A stretch of DNA of 64,000 bases from Cohaesibacter sp. GTDB lineage: Bacteria; Pseudomonadota; Alphaproteobacteria; Rhizobiales; Cohaesibacteraceae. Below, one piece after another: positions 7,683 through 16,805 of the stretch. The notes beneath the pieces were generated by a model. The model ran no database searches, was not told the origin of the DNA, and saw only the letters and a program-made list of their open reading frames with translations. The stretch covers positions 62,001 through 126,000 of the forward strand of contig JAOAQZ010000016.1 of NCBI GenBank assembly GCA_025210795.1, given 5' to 3'. A program made the translations under genes and the position numbers. Numbering within the stretch: position 1 is the first letter of the stretch; each line of letters begins with the position of its first letter.

Positions 7683-8108
7683 ATGACAATACGGGGCTAT
7701 TGTCTATGTAAAAAAACCACATGGGCCTATGAGGGCGATGCGACTTGGGGCTGTTATTGCCATTGTGATGATTGCCGCCGCAATTGCGCCGCTCCTGTCG
7801 TGGCCTGGCTTGGAGTGCCGCTTAAAAATTTCAGATGGACGGGTGCGGCCCCAAAAACGCTGGAAAGCTCAAAAGGGGTTTTTCGCCATTTTTGCGCCCA
7901 TTGCGGCTCGCCCATGGGCTTTGAGGCTGATCATTATAAAGGCGGCATGCATCTTTATGCAGCCTCGCTGGAAGACCCAACCAAGTTTGAGCCGACTTTC
8001 CATGTCAATTACCAAAGCAAATTGCCCTGGCTTGCCATGGAAGATGGTCTGCCCAAATATGACAGCACGCTTTTGCATGCGCCGGAAGATTTAAGGTCAG
8101 GCCCCTGA
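7683..8108 (+). CDS. GFA / CENP-V family zinc-binding protein
   Basis: A 141-residue protein of the glutathione-dependent formaldehyde-activating (GFA, CENP-V/GFA) family. It has the paired zinc sites: an N-terminal CLCKK, then CYCHCDDCRRNC, and a C-terminal CAHCGSPMGF. Family members bind zinc and often act on, or simply bind, thiol adducts; few have proven activity. The ATG at 7683 is preceded by GGAGG, so the open frame upstream is not coding. It is convergent with the LysR gene ending at 8151. A distant relative lies at 27370-27756 in the carnitine locus. Confidence 0.85.
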   Translation: MTIRGYCLCKKTTWAYEGDATWGCYCHCDDCRRNCAAPVVAWLGVPLKNFRWTGAAPKTLESSKGVFRHFCAHCGSPMGFEADHYKGGMHLYAASLEDPTKFEPTFHVNYQSKLPWLAMEDGLPKYDSTLLHAPEDLRSGP

Positions 8109-8150
8109 TACTTGCTTGTCACTGCTTGTAAGTGTCTGTAACTATCTGAC

Positions 8151-8999
8151 CTAATCCGAGATATGGTGATGCAGCAGCTTAACCAGCCGTTTGTGAGAGC
8201 TGCGATGCCGATTGCGCAAATGCACGGCGGCATAGATGCTTTGCTCGATCACAGGTGCCTTTTTCACTGCTTTGCAAATACCCGCGCGGATCAATTGGCG
8301 GGCGCTTTCCTCAAGCAGGTAAGCCGTGCCGCCAACGCCGGTCAAAAGCCCCGAGACCACCGCATTCTGACCGCTGGAAATGGGTGCAAAGGACAGCGAG
8401 GGCACCAGCATGGAATGGGTCACCTCAAAGGCGCGCGAGATATTGGAGAGGATATAGCGATCAAGCTCCACCTCGCTGATATGCTCGCAGTCACTCGACA
8501 CCATCCGGCATTGCACCTCGCCCAGTTTTTCAAAATGCAGATCAGGATGGGGCTGGGGCGAGAAAAGGATGCTTAAATCCAGCATGCCGGTTAACAGATC
8601 ACGGCACATCTGGGCCGAATAATCTGCCTCGATATAGAGCATGGTATCAGGAAAGAGAGAGCGGAACTCCTGCACCCAATTGCCGATATGGGAGGTGGCC
8701 AGATCCTGCTGGATGCCAATGCGCAAATTGGTGGCAACCGAGGCCTTGTCACTGGTCACCCGCAAGGCTTCGCGCCAGTTTCGTAGCAAGCGGCGGGCAT
8801 GGGGCTCGAATTTCAGCCCTTGGGTGGTCAGTTCCGTGCCCGAGCGGCTGCGCTGGAAGACCCTGGCCTCCAGCGCTTTTTCCAAGGCCTGCACCCGCGA
8901 TGAAACCGTTGATTGGGTAACGCCGATATTCTCTGCCGTCTTGTTGAAGCTGCGCGTCTCGCACAGATCCAGAAAGGTCTCGATCAGTTCAATTTGCAT
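8151..8999 (-). CDS. LysR-family regulator of the divergent methylamine-type operon
   Basis: A 282-residue LysR-type regulator. Residues 1-60 form the winged helix (SFNKTAENIGVTQSTVSSRV), and the remainder is a periplasmic-binding-protein-like effector domain. It is divergent from the operon starting at 9118, with only 118 bp between starts, the usual arrangement for a LysR activator and its target. A near-perfect palindrome at 9010-9028 overlaps its own promoter region, so autorepression is likely. The inducer is unknown. Judging from the target genes it is probably an N-methylated amine such as dimethylglycine, sarcosine or a betaine. Confidence 0.9.
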   Translation of the reverse strand: MQIELIETFLDLCETRSFNKTAENIGVTQSTVSSRVQALEKALEARVFQRSRSGTELTTQGLKFEPHARRLLRNWREALRVTSDKASVATNLRIGIQQDLATSHIGNWVQEFRSLFPDTMLYIEADYSAQMCRDLLTGMLDLSILFSPQPHPDLHFEKLGEVQCRMVSSDCEHISEVELDRYILSNISRAFEVTHSMLVPSLSFAPISSGQNAVVSGLLTGVGGTAYLLEESARQLIRAGICKAVKKAPVIEQSIYAAVHLRNRHRSSHKRLVKLLHHHISD

Positions 9000-9009
9000 G
9001 CCGCCATGC

Positions 9010-9028
9010 TAATCGGAAATTCCGATTA
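9010..9028. promoter_or_regulatory. 19-bp palindrome, LysR operator candidate
   Basis: TAATCGGAA and TTCCGATTA flank a single central base. The arms fit the T-N11-A rule for LysR boxes. It starts 11 bp before the LysR start codon and lies 90 bp before the divergent oxidoreductase gene, as expected for a high-affinity regulatory binding site. Confidence 0.7.
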
Positions 9029-9117
9029 ATGACAAGGGGTCATTTGAATTGAATTGAGCCAGCCCTGCAAGGATACTTCTGCCCAAATCATTCTCTTTCG
9101 CGATCAGGGAGGGCCAC

Positions 9118-11562
9118 ATGGCAGAGCTACCAGCAAGGGCACGTGTCGTCATTATAGGGGGCGGAATTGTAGGCTGTTCGGCCCTGTATCATCTGGCAAA
9201 AGCTGGATGGGGTGACTGCGTTCTATTGGAAAAGAACGAACTGACAGCAGGCTCCACATGGCATGCGGCGGGCAATGTGCCCACCTTCTCCACCTCATGG
9301 TCGATCATGAATATGCAGCGCTATTCAACCGAGCTTTACCGCACTCTGGGGGAAGAGGTTGATTATCCGATGAATTATCATGTCACCGGATCCTTGCGGC
9401 TGGCCCATTCAAAAGAGCGCATGCAGGAATTTGAGCGCGCCAAGGGCATGGGCCTGCATCAGGGCATGAAGTTGGAAATTCTCGCACCGGACGAGATCAA
9501 GGATCGCTATCCCTTTATCGAAACCCACGATCTGGAAGGCGCGCTTTATGACCCCGCCGACGGGGATATTGATCCCGCGCAGGTCACCCAAGCTCTTGCC
9601 AAAGGCGCGCGGGATCTGGGAGCCAAAATCATCCGCTTTTGCCCTGCAACATCCGTCAGCCGCGAGGGCGATGACTGGATTGTCCATACTGATCAAGGGG
9701 ATATCCGCTGCACCTATGTGGTCAATGCGGCGGGCTATTATGCCCAGCGCGTGGGCGAATGGTTCAAGCCCTATGGCGGCCGCACCGTGCCCATGATGGT
9801 GATGAGCCATCAATATCTGGTCTTTGAAGAGGTGGAGCAAATCCGCGACTGGTCCAAGGAGCAAGGCCGCAAGCTGCCGCTTTTGCGCGATGTGGACACC
9901 TCTTACTATCTACGTCAGGAAGGCACCGGCTTTAACCTTGGCCCCTATGAGCGCAATTGTAAGGCTCATTGGGCCACCAAGGATGATCCGGTGCCGGAGG
10001 ATTTCTCCTTCCAGCTTTATCCCGATGATCTGGAGCGTCTGGAATTTTATATCGAGGATGCCATGGCCCGCGTGCCCTTGCTGGCCGAGGCCGGCCTTGC
10101 CAAGGTGATCAACGGCCCCATTCCCTATACGCCAGACGGCAATCCGCTGATCGGCCCCATACCCGGTGTGCCCAATGCCTTTGAGGCCTGCGTCTTTACC
10201 TTTGGCATTGCCCAAGGGGGCGGGGCTGGCAAGGTACTGGCCGAATGGATCACCCAGGGCCGCACCGAGTGGGACATGTGGTCGTGCGATCCGCGCCGCT
10301 TTACCGACTATACCGACCATGAGTATTGCGTCGACAAGGGCATGGAAGTCTATGGCCACGAATATGCCATGCATTTCCCCTGGCATCGCTGGCCCGCAGC
10401 ACCCGACCGCAAGCTCTCCCCCGTTCATGACACCATCAAAAGCCTTGGCGGCCAGATGGGTGCTTATAATGGCTGGGAGCGGGCCAACTGGTTTGCCAAA
10501 GACGGTGATGATACCAGCCAAGAGGCGACGAAGACATGGAACCGTGCAGGCCCGTGGGAGCCGCGCATTCGCGAGGAATGTGAAGCGGTGCGCGACGGGG
10601 TCGGCATTCTCGATCTGCCCGGCTTCTCGCGCTATAGCCTGTCGGGCGAGGGCGCGGCCAATTGGCTGCGCGGCCTGATTGCCGGTGGTCTTCCCAAAGT
10701 GGGGCGGGTCAATCTTGGCTATTTCCCCGATGATCGTGGCCGGATTCTGACCGAAATCTCGCTGATCCGTCACGAGGAAGACCGCTTCACCCTGATCACC
10801 GCCGGGGCCGCACAATGGCATGATTATGACTATCTGGCAGCTCGCCTGCCCGATGGGCTCTCTTTGAGCGACGAGACCAAAGATGTCTCCACCTTCATCG
10901 TCACCGGTCCAAAATCACGCGAGCTGCTTACCACCTTGTCGGATGCCGATCTCTCCCTTGGCTGGCTCACCCACCAAAATGCCAGCGTTGCGGGCTGCAA
11001 GGCCTTTCTTATTCGCGTCTCCTTTGCCGGAGAGCTGGGCTGGGAGGTGCATTGCGCCAATGACGAGGCCGCCACTATCTATCAGGCCATCCTCAAAGGC
11101 GGGGCCAAACCCTTTGGCATGTGGGCACTGAACAGCCTGCGTCTTGAAAAAGGCTATCGCGCATGGAAGGGCGATCTCTCGACCGATTACAGCCTTTTGG
11201 AAGGCGGACTTGATCGCTTTGTCAAACTGGACAAGGAGCAGGATTTCCCCGGCAAGGCCGCTCTTTTAAGCGAGAAACAACAAGGCAGCACAAAGCGCTT
11301 TGTCACCTTGTTGGTGGATGCAGGCAAGGCGGATGCCCCTTACATGTCCACCCTGTGGCATGACGGGTCTGTGGTGGGTGAGACCACGAGTGGCGGTTGG
11401 GGCTACAGGATTGGTGCCTCAATCGCCCTTGGCATGCTGCGCGCCGATCTATGCGAAGCGGGCACCGAGATCGAAGTGGAGATCTATGGCGAGCGCTGCC
11501 GCGCGGTGGTGCAGGAAGACAAACCCTTGTGGGATCCGGCCAATGAGAGGATCCGGGCATGA
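9118..11562 (+). CDS. FAD-dependent dimethylglycine/sarcosine dehydrogenase-like protein with GcvT domain
   Basis: An 814-residue fusion. Residues 8-40 are the FAD-binding Rossmann motif (VVIIGGGIVGCSALYHLA). GSTWHAAG at about 45-52 holds the His that carries covalent FAD in dimethylglycine dehydrogenase. A DAO domain extends to about 380. The second half is an aminomethyltransferase-type folate-binding region (GcvT and GcvT-C), where the released methylene group is normally captured by tetrahydrofolate. The protein is probably cytosolic. GGAGGG precedes the ATG. It overlaps the next gene by 4 nt. Substrate could be dimethylglycine, sarcosine or another N-methyl amine; sequence alone does not decide. 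Confidence 0.85.
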   Translation: MAELPARARVVIIGGGIVGCSALYHLAKAGWGDCVLLEKNELTAGSTWHAAGNVPTFSTSWSIMNMQRYSTELYRTLGEEVDYPMNYHVTGSLRLAHSKERMQEFERAKGMGLHQGMKLEILAPDEIKDRYPFIETHDLEGALYDPADGDIDPAQVTQALAKGARDLGAKIIRFCPATSVSREGDDWIVHTDQGDIRCTYVVNAAGYYAQRVGEWFKPYGGRTVPMMVMSHQYLVFEEVEQIRDWSKEQGRKLPLLRDVDTSYYLRQEGTGFNLGPYERNCKAHWATKDDPVPEDFSFQLYPDDLERLEFYIEDAMARVPLLAEAGLAKVINGPIPYTPDGNPLIGPIPGVPNAFEACVFTFGIAQGGGAGKVLAEWITQGRTEWDMWSCDPRRFTDYTDHEYCVDKGMEVYGHEYAMHFPWHRWPAAPDRKLSPVHDTIKSLGGQMGAYNGWERANWFAKDGDDTSQEATKTWNRAGPWEPRIREECEAVRDGVGILDLPGFSRYSLSGEGAANWLRGLIAGGLPKVGRVNLGYFPDDRGRILTEISLIRHEEDRFTLITAGAAQWHDYDYLAARLPDGLSLSDETKDVSTFIVTGPKSRELLTTLSDADLSLGWLTHQNASVAGCKAFLIRVSFAGELGWEVHCANDEAATIYQAILKGGAKPFGMWALNSLRLEKGYRAWKGDLSTDYSLLEGGLDRFVKLDKEQDFPGKAALLSEKQQGSTKRFVTLLVDAGKADAPYMSTLWHDGSVVGETTSGGWGYRIGASIALGMLRADLCEAGTEIEVEIYGERCRAVVQEDKPLWDPANERIRA

Positions 11563-14009
11563 TGAAAAAGACCCCTCCCTCCCATGCCCGTGCCGTGATT
11601 ATCGGCGGCGGAGTATCCGGCTGCTCGGTTGCCTATCATCTGGCAAAACTTGGCTGGAAAGAAATTGTGCTGCTGGAGCGCAAACAGCTGACCTGCGGCA
11701 CCACATGGCATGCCGCAGGCCTGATCGGCCAATTGCGCGCCAGCCAGAATATGACACGGCTCGCCAAATATTCCGCCGAGCTTTATGTCAATCTGGAAGA
11801 AGAAACCGGCATTGCCACCGGCATGCGTCAGGTGGGCTCCATCTCTGTGGCGCTCACCGAAGCGCGGCATGAAGAATTGCTGCGCCAGGCCACCCTTGCC
11901 CGCGCCTTTGATGTGGATGTGGAAGAGGTCAGCCCTACCGAAGTTAAAGCCATGTATCCGCATCTCAATATTGACGATGTGGTGGGCGCGGTGCATTTGC
12001 CCCTTGATGGCCAGTGCGATCCGGCCAACATTGCCATGGCCCTTGCCAAGGGTGCGCGCATGCATGGCGCGCAGATCATTGAAGGGGTCAAAGTCACGGC
12101 GGTGACAGACAATGGCGAACGGGTGACCGGTGTTGATTGGCAGCGGGACGAAGAGCAAGGCCATATTGCCGCGGATATTGTTGTCAATTGCGGCGGCATG
12201 TGGGGTCGGGAGCTTGCGGGCCAATCCGGTGTTACCCTGCCCCTTCATGCCTGCGAGCATTTCTATCTGGTGACCGAAGCCATTGAAGGCCTGACCCATT
12301 TGCCGGTTTTGCGCGTGCCGGATGAATGCGCCTATTACAAGGAAGATGCAGGCAAAATGATGCTGGGGGCGTTTGAGCCCAAGGCAAAGCCATGGGGCAT
12401 GAAGGGCATTCCCGAAGATTTCTGCTTTGATGCTCTTCCTGAAGATTTCGACCATTTCGAGCCGATCCTTGAGCAAGCCATGAACCGCATGCCCATGTTC
12501 CAGTCGGCGGGCATTCACACCTTCTTTAATGGCCCCGAGAGCTTTACCCCTGATGATCGCTATTATCTGGGCGAAGCGCCGGAGCTGAAAGGCTACTGGA
12601 TTGCAGCAGGCTATAATTCCATCGGCATTGTCTCCTCTGGCGGCGCGGGCATGGCGCTGGCCCAGTGGATGGAAGATGGCGTCCCTCCCTTTGATTTGTG
12701 GGAGGTGGATATCCGCCGCGCCCAGCCGTTCCAGAAAAACCGCCATTATCTTAAAGAGCGGGTCAGCGAAACGCTGGGACTGCTTTACGCAGACCATTAT
12801 CCCTATCGCCAGTTTGAAACCGCCCGCGGCGTGCGCCGCTCACCCATTCATGAGCATCTAAAGACACGCGGTGCCGTCTTTGGCGAGGTCGCCGGATGGG
12901 AGCGGGCCAACTGGTTTGCAAAAGAGGGGCAAGAGCAGGCTTACCGCTATGACTGGAAGGGCCAGAACTGGTTCGACAACCAGCGACACGAACATATGGC
13001 TGTGCGCGAGGCTGTCGGCCTGTTTGACATGACCTCCTTTGGCAAGATCCGCGTTGAAGGGCGCGATGCCTGTGCCTTTCTTCAAAAGATGTGCGCCAAT
13101 GACATTGATGTGGCAGACGGCAAGATCGTCTATACCCAGATGCTCAATGATCGCGGCGGCATCGAGAGCGATCTGACCGTTACGCGCCTGTCGAAAACCG
13201 CCTTTTTCCTTGTGGTGCCGGGGGCAACCCTGCAGCGCGATCTGGCATGGCTGCGCCGTCATGTAGGCGATGCCTTTGCCGTGATTACTGATGTTACAGC
13301 GTCTGAATCCGTTTTGTGCATTATGGGCCCCAAAGCGCGCGCACTGATGCAGGCGGTCAGCCCCAATGATTTCTCCAACGAGGCCCATCCTTTTGGCACC
13401 GCGCGGGAAATCGAAATCGGCATGGGACTGGCGCGGGCACATCGCGTCACCTATGTAGGCGAATTGGGCTGGGAGCTTTACGTCCCCACCGACCAGACCG
13501 CCCATGTCTTTGAAGTGCTGGAAGAGGCAGGCAAGCCTTTGGGCCTGACCCTGTGCGGCCTTCACACCCTTGACAGTTGCCGCATCGAAAAAGCCTTCCG
13601 GCATTTTGGTCATGACATCACCGATGAGGACCATATTCTGGAAGCCGGTCTCGGCTTTGCCGCCAAACCGGCCAAGGGCGAGTTTATTGGCCGCGAGGCC
13701 ATTCTTGCCAAAAAGGAAAGCGGGCTTTCCCGCCGCCTTGTGCAATTCCGCCTGCTCGATCCATCGGCGCTTCTTTTCCATAACGAGGCCATCCTGCGCG
13801 ACGGCAAAATCGTCTCCATCATTACCTCTGGCAATTATGGTCACGCGCTGGGCGGAGCCATCGGGCTGGGCTATGTGCCCTGTGAAGGGGAAAGCGCCAA
13901 GGATGTTCTAGCTTCTTCTTATGAAATCGAAATTGCTGGCAAGCGCTATGCCGCCGAGGCCAGCCTTAAACCCCTATATGATCCAACAGCGGAAAGGACA
14001 CGGATGTGA
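11559..14009 (+). CDS. Second FAD-dependent DmgDH/sarcosine dehydrogenase-like protein with GcvT domain
   Basis: An 816-residue paralogue of the preceding gene, with the same domain order: Rossmann motif VIIGGGVSGCSVAYHLA, covalent-FAD motif GTTWHAAG, DAO domain, then GcvT and GcvT-C domains. The ATG overlaps the previous stop (ATGA), so translation is coupled. The pair may oxidise successive substrates (for example dimethylglycine then sarcosine) or form a heteromer. The FAD domains differ after the His motif (NVPTFSTSW in the first, LIGQLRAS in the second), which suggests different substrate pockets. The end overlaps the following MttB-family gene. Confidence 0.85.
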   Translation: MMKKTPPSHARAVIIGGGVSGCSVAYHLAKLGWKEIVLLERKQLTCGTTWHAAGLIGQLRASQNMTRLAKYSAELYVNLEEETGIATGMRQVGSISVALTEARHEELLRQATLARAFDVDVEEVSPTEVKAMYPHLNIDDVVGAVHLPLDGQCDPANIAMALAKGARMHGAQIIEGVKVTAVTDNGERVTGVDWQRDEEQGHIAADIVVNCGGMWGRELAGQSGVTLPLHACEHFYLVTEAIEGLTHLPVLRVPDECAYYKEDAGKMMLGAFEPKAKPWGMKGIPEDFCFDALPEDFDHFEPILEQAMNRMPMFQSAGIHTFFNGPESFTPDDRYYLGEAPELKGYWIAAGYNSIGIVSSGGAGMALAQWMEDGVPPFDLWEVDIRRAQPFQKNRHYLKERVSETLGLLYADHYPYRQFETARGVRRSPIHEHLKTRGAVFGEVAGWERANWFAKEGQEQAYRYDWKGQNWFDNQRHEHMAVREAVGLFDMTSFGKIRVEGRDACAFLQKMCANDIDVADGKIVYTQMLNDRGGIESDLTVTRLSKTAFFLVVPGATLQRDLAWLRRHVGDAFAVITDVTASESVLCIMGPKARALMQAVSPNDFSNEAHPFGTAREIEIGMGLARAHRVTYVGELGWELYVPTDQTAHVFEVLEEAGKPLGLTLCGLHTLDSCRIEKAFRHFGHDITDEDHILEAGLGFAAKPAKGEFIGREAILAKKESGLSRRLVQFRLLDPSALLFHNEAILRDGKIVSIITSGNYGHALGGAIGLGYVPCEGESAKDVLASSYEIEIAGKRYAAEASLKPLYDPTAERTRM

Positions 14010-15622
14010 GTGAGGGCAAGCAAACCAATCCTGAGAGTGTTGACACTTTAGCGTCATCCGCCACCCCGGCCACACCCCGATCCGGTCGGCGCGCTGGCGG
14101 ACGATCTACAGGCCGGTCTGGCGGGCGGGCGGCGCGGGTCGCGCTGCGCTCCGCACCCTTGGCCGAAGAATTACGGCCAGTGCGCCCCGGCCTTCCCGGT
14201 GGCCGCTATACCGCCATGAGTGAGGCCGAGGTCAAGCGCATTCATGAGGCGGCCTTGCAGGCGCTGGAGGAAATCGGCCTCTCCCAAGCCCCGCCATCGG
14301 GGATTGAGGCGATGACCCGTGCCGGAGCCATTTTGGGCGAGGATGGCCGTCTGCGCTTCCCCCGCGCGCTGGTTGAGGACATGCTGGCCAAAGCGGCCCG
14401 CAACATCACCCTCCATGCCCGCGATCCCAAATTTGATTTGCAGCTTTCAGGCAAGAATGTGCATTTCGGCACTGCAGGCGCTGCCGTGCATGTGGTGGAT
14501 TTCAAAACTGGCAATTATCGCGATTCCACGGCACAGGATCTCTATGATGCAGCGCGCCTGACGCAAAATCTCGACAATGTCCATTTCTTCCAGCGGGCCA
14601 TGGTCTGCCGCGATATCGAAGACAATTTCGAGATGGACATCAACACGCTTTATGCCAGCTGCGCAGGCACCAAAAAGCATGTGGGGACCTCCTTCTCCGA
14701 CCCCAGCCATATGGAGGGAGCCTTTGAGCTGATCCATATGCTGGCAGGAGGAGAGGAGAGCTGGCGCGCGCGGCCCTTTATCTCCAATTCCAATTGCTTT
14801 GTCGTCCCGCCCATGAAATTTGCCGAAGAAAGCTGCCTCATCATGGAGCATTGCATCCGTGAAGGCATGCCGGTTCTGCTTCTGTCAGCTGGGCAGGCCG
14901 GGGCCACAGCCCCTGCCCCCATTGCGCTGGCCATTGTGCAGGCCGTGGCGGAATGTCTGGCCGGTGTGGTCTATGTCAATTCCATCAAGCCCGGCCATCC
15001 AGCCATTTTCGGCACTTGGCCCTTTGTGTCGGACCTGCGCACCGGTGCCATGTCCGGCGGCTCGGCCGAGCAAGCCTTGCTCAGCGCCGGTTGCGCCCAG
15101 ATGCACCATTTTTATGGTCTGCCCGGCGGGGCCGTTGGCGGCATTTCCGACAGCAAGTTGCCCGACATGCAGGCGGGCTGGGAGCAAGGCATCACCAATA
15201 CGCTGGCGGGATTGTCCGGCCTGAATATGGTTTACGAATCGGTTGGCATGCATGCCTCGCTTCTTGGCTTCTGCCTTGAAAGTCTGGTGCTGGGGGATGA
15301 CATTCTGGGGCAGGTGCAGCGCTGCGTGCGCGGCATTGATGTGACCGAGGACACTGTCTCGATCGAAGCCATGAAATCGGTGTGCCTTGACGGACCCGGC
15401 CATTATCTGGGCAGCGACCAGACGCTTAAACTCATGCAGACCGAATATATCTATCCCGTAATCGGCAACCGCATGAGCCCCAAGGAATGGGAGGCTGCCC
15501 AAAAACCGCAGCTTCTGGACAAGGCGATCGAGCGCAAAAATACCATTTTGCAAAAGGCGGGCAACCAGATCGATCTCGAGATCGATGCCGCCATCCGCAA
15601 GGCTTACCGCATTTATATCTAA
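14006..15622 (+). CDS. MttB-family (trimethylamine methyltransferase-like) protein, non-pyrrolysine
   Basis: A 538-residue MttB-superfamily protein. The Arg/Gly/Ser-rich low-complexity N-terminus (residues 20-60) is typical of proteobacterial members, and the TIM-barrel region starts at GLPGGRYTAM. No in-frame TAG occurs, so this is a non-pyrrolysine member. Characterised relatives of this type transfer methyl groups from glycine betaine, proline betaine or carnitine to a corrinoid protein. Start is GTG at 14006, inside ATGTGA of the previous gene, so coupled. No corrinoid protein or corrinoid:folate methyltransferase is visible here; the GcvT domains of its two operon partners are the only obvious one-carbon acceptor sites. 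Confidence 0.88.
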   Translation: MSEGKQTNPESVDTLASSATPATPRSGRRAGGRSTGRSGGRAARVALRSAPLAEELRPVRPGLPGGRYTAMSEAEVKRIHEAALQALEEIGLSQAPPSGIEAMTRAGAILGEDGRLRFPRALVEDMLAKAARNITLHARDPKFDLQLSGKNVHFGTAGAAVHVVDFKTGNYRDSTAQDLYDAARLTQNLDNVHFFQRAMVCRDIEDNFEMDINTLYASCAGTKKHVGTSFSDPSHMEGAFELIHMLAGGEESWRARPFISNSNCFVVPPMKFAEESCLIMEHCIREGMPVLLLSAGQAGATAPAPIALAIVQAVAECLAGVVYVNSIKPGHPAIFGTWPFVSDLRTGAMSGGSAEQALLSAGCAQMHHFYGLPGGAVGGISDSKLPDMQAGWEQGITNTLAGLSGLNMVYESVGMHASLLGFCLESLVLGDDILGQVQRCVRGIDVTEDTVSIEAMKSVCLDGPGHYLGSDQTLKLMQTEYIYPVIGNRMSPKEWEAAQKPQLLDKAIERKNTILQKAGNQIDLEIDAAIRKAYRIYI

Positions 15623-15645
15623 TACATGCAAGCTATCTTCCATAG

Positions 15646-15673
15646 AAAACCCGCCTCAAATGGGGCGGGTTTT
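15646..15673. terminator. Bidirectional terminator between the mttB-type gene and the permease gene
   Basis: AAAACCCGCC and GGCGGGTTTT form a GC stem flanked by A and T runs, in the 59-bp gap between convergent genes. It should terminate both transcripts. Confidence 0.85.
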
Positions 15674-15681
15674 TCTGTTGC

Positions 15682-16731
15682 CTAAAGCGCTTGCCAGATC
15701 TGGTATAAAAGCCCGCTGGCAAAAGCACCAGACAAGGACAGCGCGATATAAATCACAAAGACATGGAACCGCGCCAGCGCCCAAACCGCCATGGCCGCAG
15801 GGATAGAGGTCACCCCACCCGCCACCAGAAAGGCCATTCCGGCCCCCGGTGCCATGCCCTGCTCGATAAGCCCACCGACCAGTGGCAGCGCAGCATAGCC
15901 GTTAAGATAAGCAGGCACACCCACCAAGGTTGCGGTGATAATGGGGCCAAGACCGTCCCCACCCAGCACTTTTGTGATGGTTTCAGCCGGGATCCAGGCC
16001 AACATCAGGCTTTCCACGATGAAGGCAAGGAACAACCACTTGGCCAGAAACAGGCTGTTTTTCCAGCCATCTTGCCAGAATTTTGACCGGCGCTCGGCTT
16101 CTTCCCAAAACCGCCAGACCACGGGCTTGGGGGCGCGCATCCTGGCGCCCCCACAGCCCCCATTGCCGACCCCTTGGCGCAAGGGGTCAGCAAGGCGCCC
16201 ACCAGCGCTAAGCAAATGCACAACCAGTCCGCCAACCATGCCAAGGCCAATGGCGGCCAGTGTTTTGGCAATGGCAAAATCTACCCCCAGCACGCCTGTG
16301 GTCAGAAAGAACATGGATGGGTCCATAATGGGTGAGGCCAGCCAAAAGGCCATAACAGCCGAAAGCGGAATGCCCATCGCCAGCAGCGCAGCAATCAAAG
16401 GGATCACCCCGCATGAGCAAAAAGGCGACAGGCCCCCGGCCCCTGCCCCCCGCAACATCCTCCAACGCGGCGCGCCGGTAAAGGCTTTGGCCATCAGATT
16501 GTCAGCCCCCGTGGCCCCGGCCCAGGCAGCAATGGCAATGGAGAGCACAAGATAAGGTGCCGTACCCAAAAGGGCCCCACCCGCAAAGACTGCACTATCA
16601 CGGGCTTGCGGTGGGTTTACCAATGCCAAAAGCAAAAGGATCGTAAGAGAAGCCATCCAGACCCGGTGTTCTTTTATAAACGCCCACAAGGCAAAGCGGG
16701 GATTGAAGCTGGAATGTGTGAGATCTGTCAT
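15682..16731 (-). CDS. DUF318 / UPF0718 permease, ArsP-like candidate
   Basis: A 349-residue integral membrane protein with about eight hydrophobic segments in two clusters separated by a Gly/Arg-rich loop (about residues 190-225). The first cluster has LSPFCSCGVIPL, the conserved CSC motif of the UPF0718/DUF318 permeases. The family includes ArsP, which exports trivalent methylarsenicals and other organoarsenicals. The gene follows an ArsR regulator, and both have the same upstream operator-like element, which supports a metalloid-responsive exporter. Some family members have no proven substrate, so ArsP is a candidate name only. Confidence 0.75.
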   Translation of the reverse strand: MTDLTHSSFNPRFALWAFIKEHRVWMASLTILLLLALVNPPQARDSAVFAGGALLGTAPYLVLSIAIAAWAGATGADNLMAKAFTGAPRWRMLRGAGAGGLSPFCSCGVIPLIAALLAMGIPLSAVMAFWLASPIMDPSMFFLTTGVLGVDFAIAKTLAAIGLGMVGGLVVHLLSAGGRLADPLRQGVGNGGCGGARMRAPKPVVWRFWEEAERRSKFWQDGWKNSLFLAKWLFLAFIVESLMLAWIPAETITKVLGGDGLGPIITATLVGVPAYLNGYAALPLVGGLIEQGMAPGAGMAFLVAGGVTSIPAAMAVWALARFHVFVIYIALSLSGAFASGLLYQIWQAL

Positions 16732-16735
16732 ATCT

Positions 16736-16755
16736 AAATAACCAGTTTTCTAGTT
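16736..16755. promoter_or_regulatory. Operator-like element upstream of the permease gene
   Basis: AAATAACCAGTTTTCTAGTT lies 4 bp before the permease start codon side. Its reverse complement matches 16 of 20 bases of the element at 17135-17154 in front of the arsR-type gene. It is partly palindromic (AAC-AG...CT-GTT). A second copy between regulator and target suggests direct control of the permease by the ArsR protein. Confidence 0.5.
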
Positions 16756-16805
16756 TCTTATGAGCAAAAAAACACCTTATTAGATCCTTGTGGGGCAAGG
16801 TATTC

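Noticed and set aside
11484..12797. A 437-codon open frame on the minus strand
   Set aside because: It is antisense to the second dimethylglycine-dehydrogenase-like gene and follows its codon periodicity.
14006..15622. Pyrrolysine-containing trimethylamine methyltransferase
   Set aside because: There is no in-frame TAG and no pyl genes, so this is the non-pyrrolysine branch of the family.
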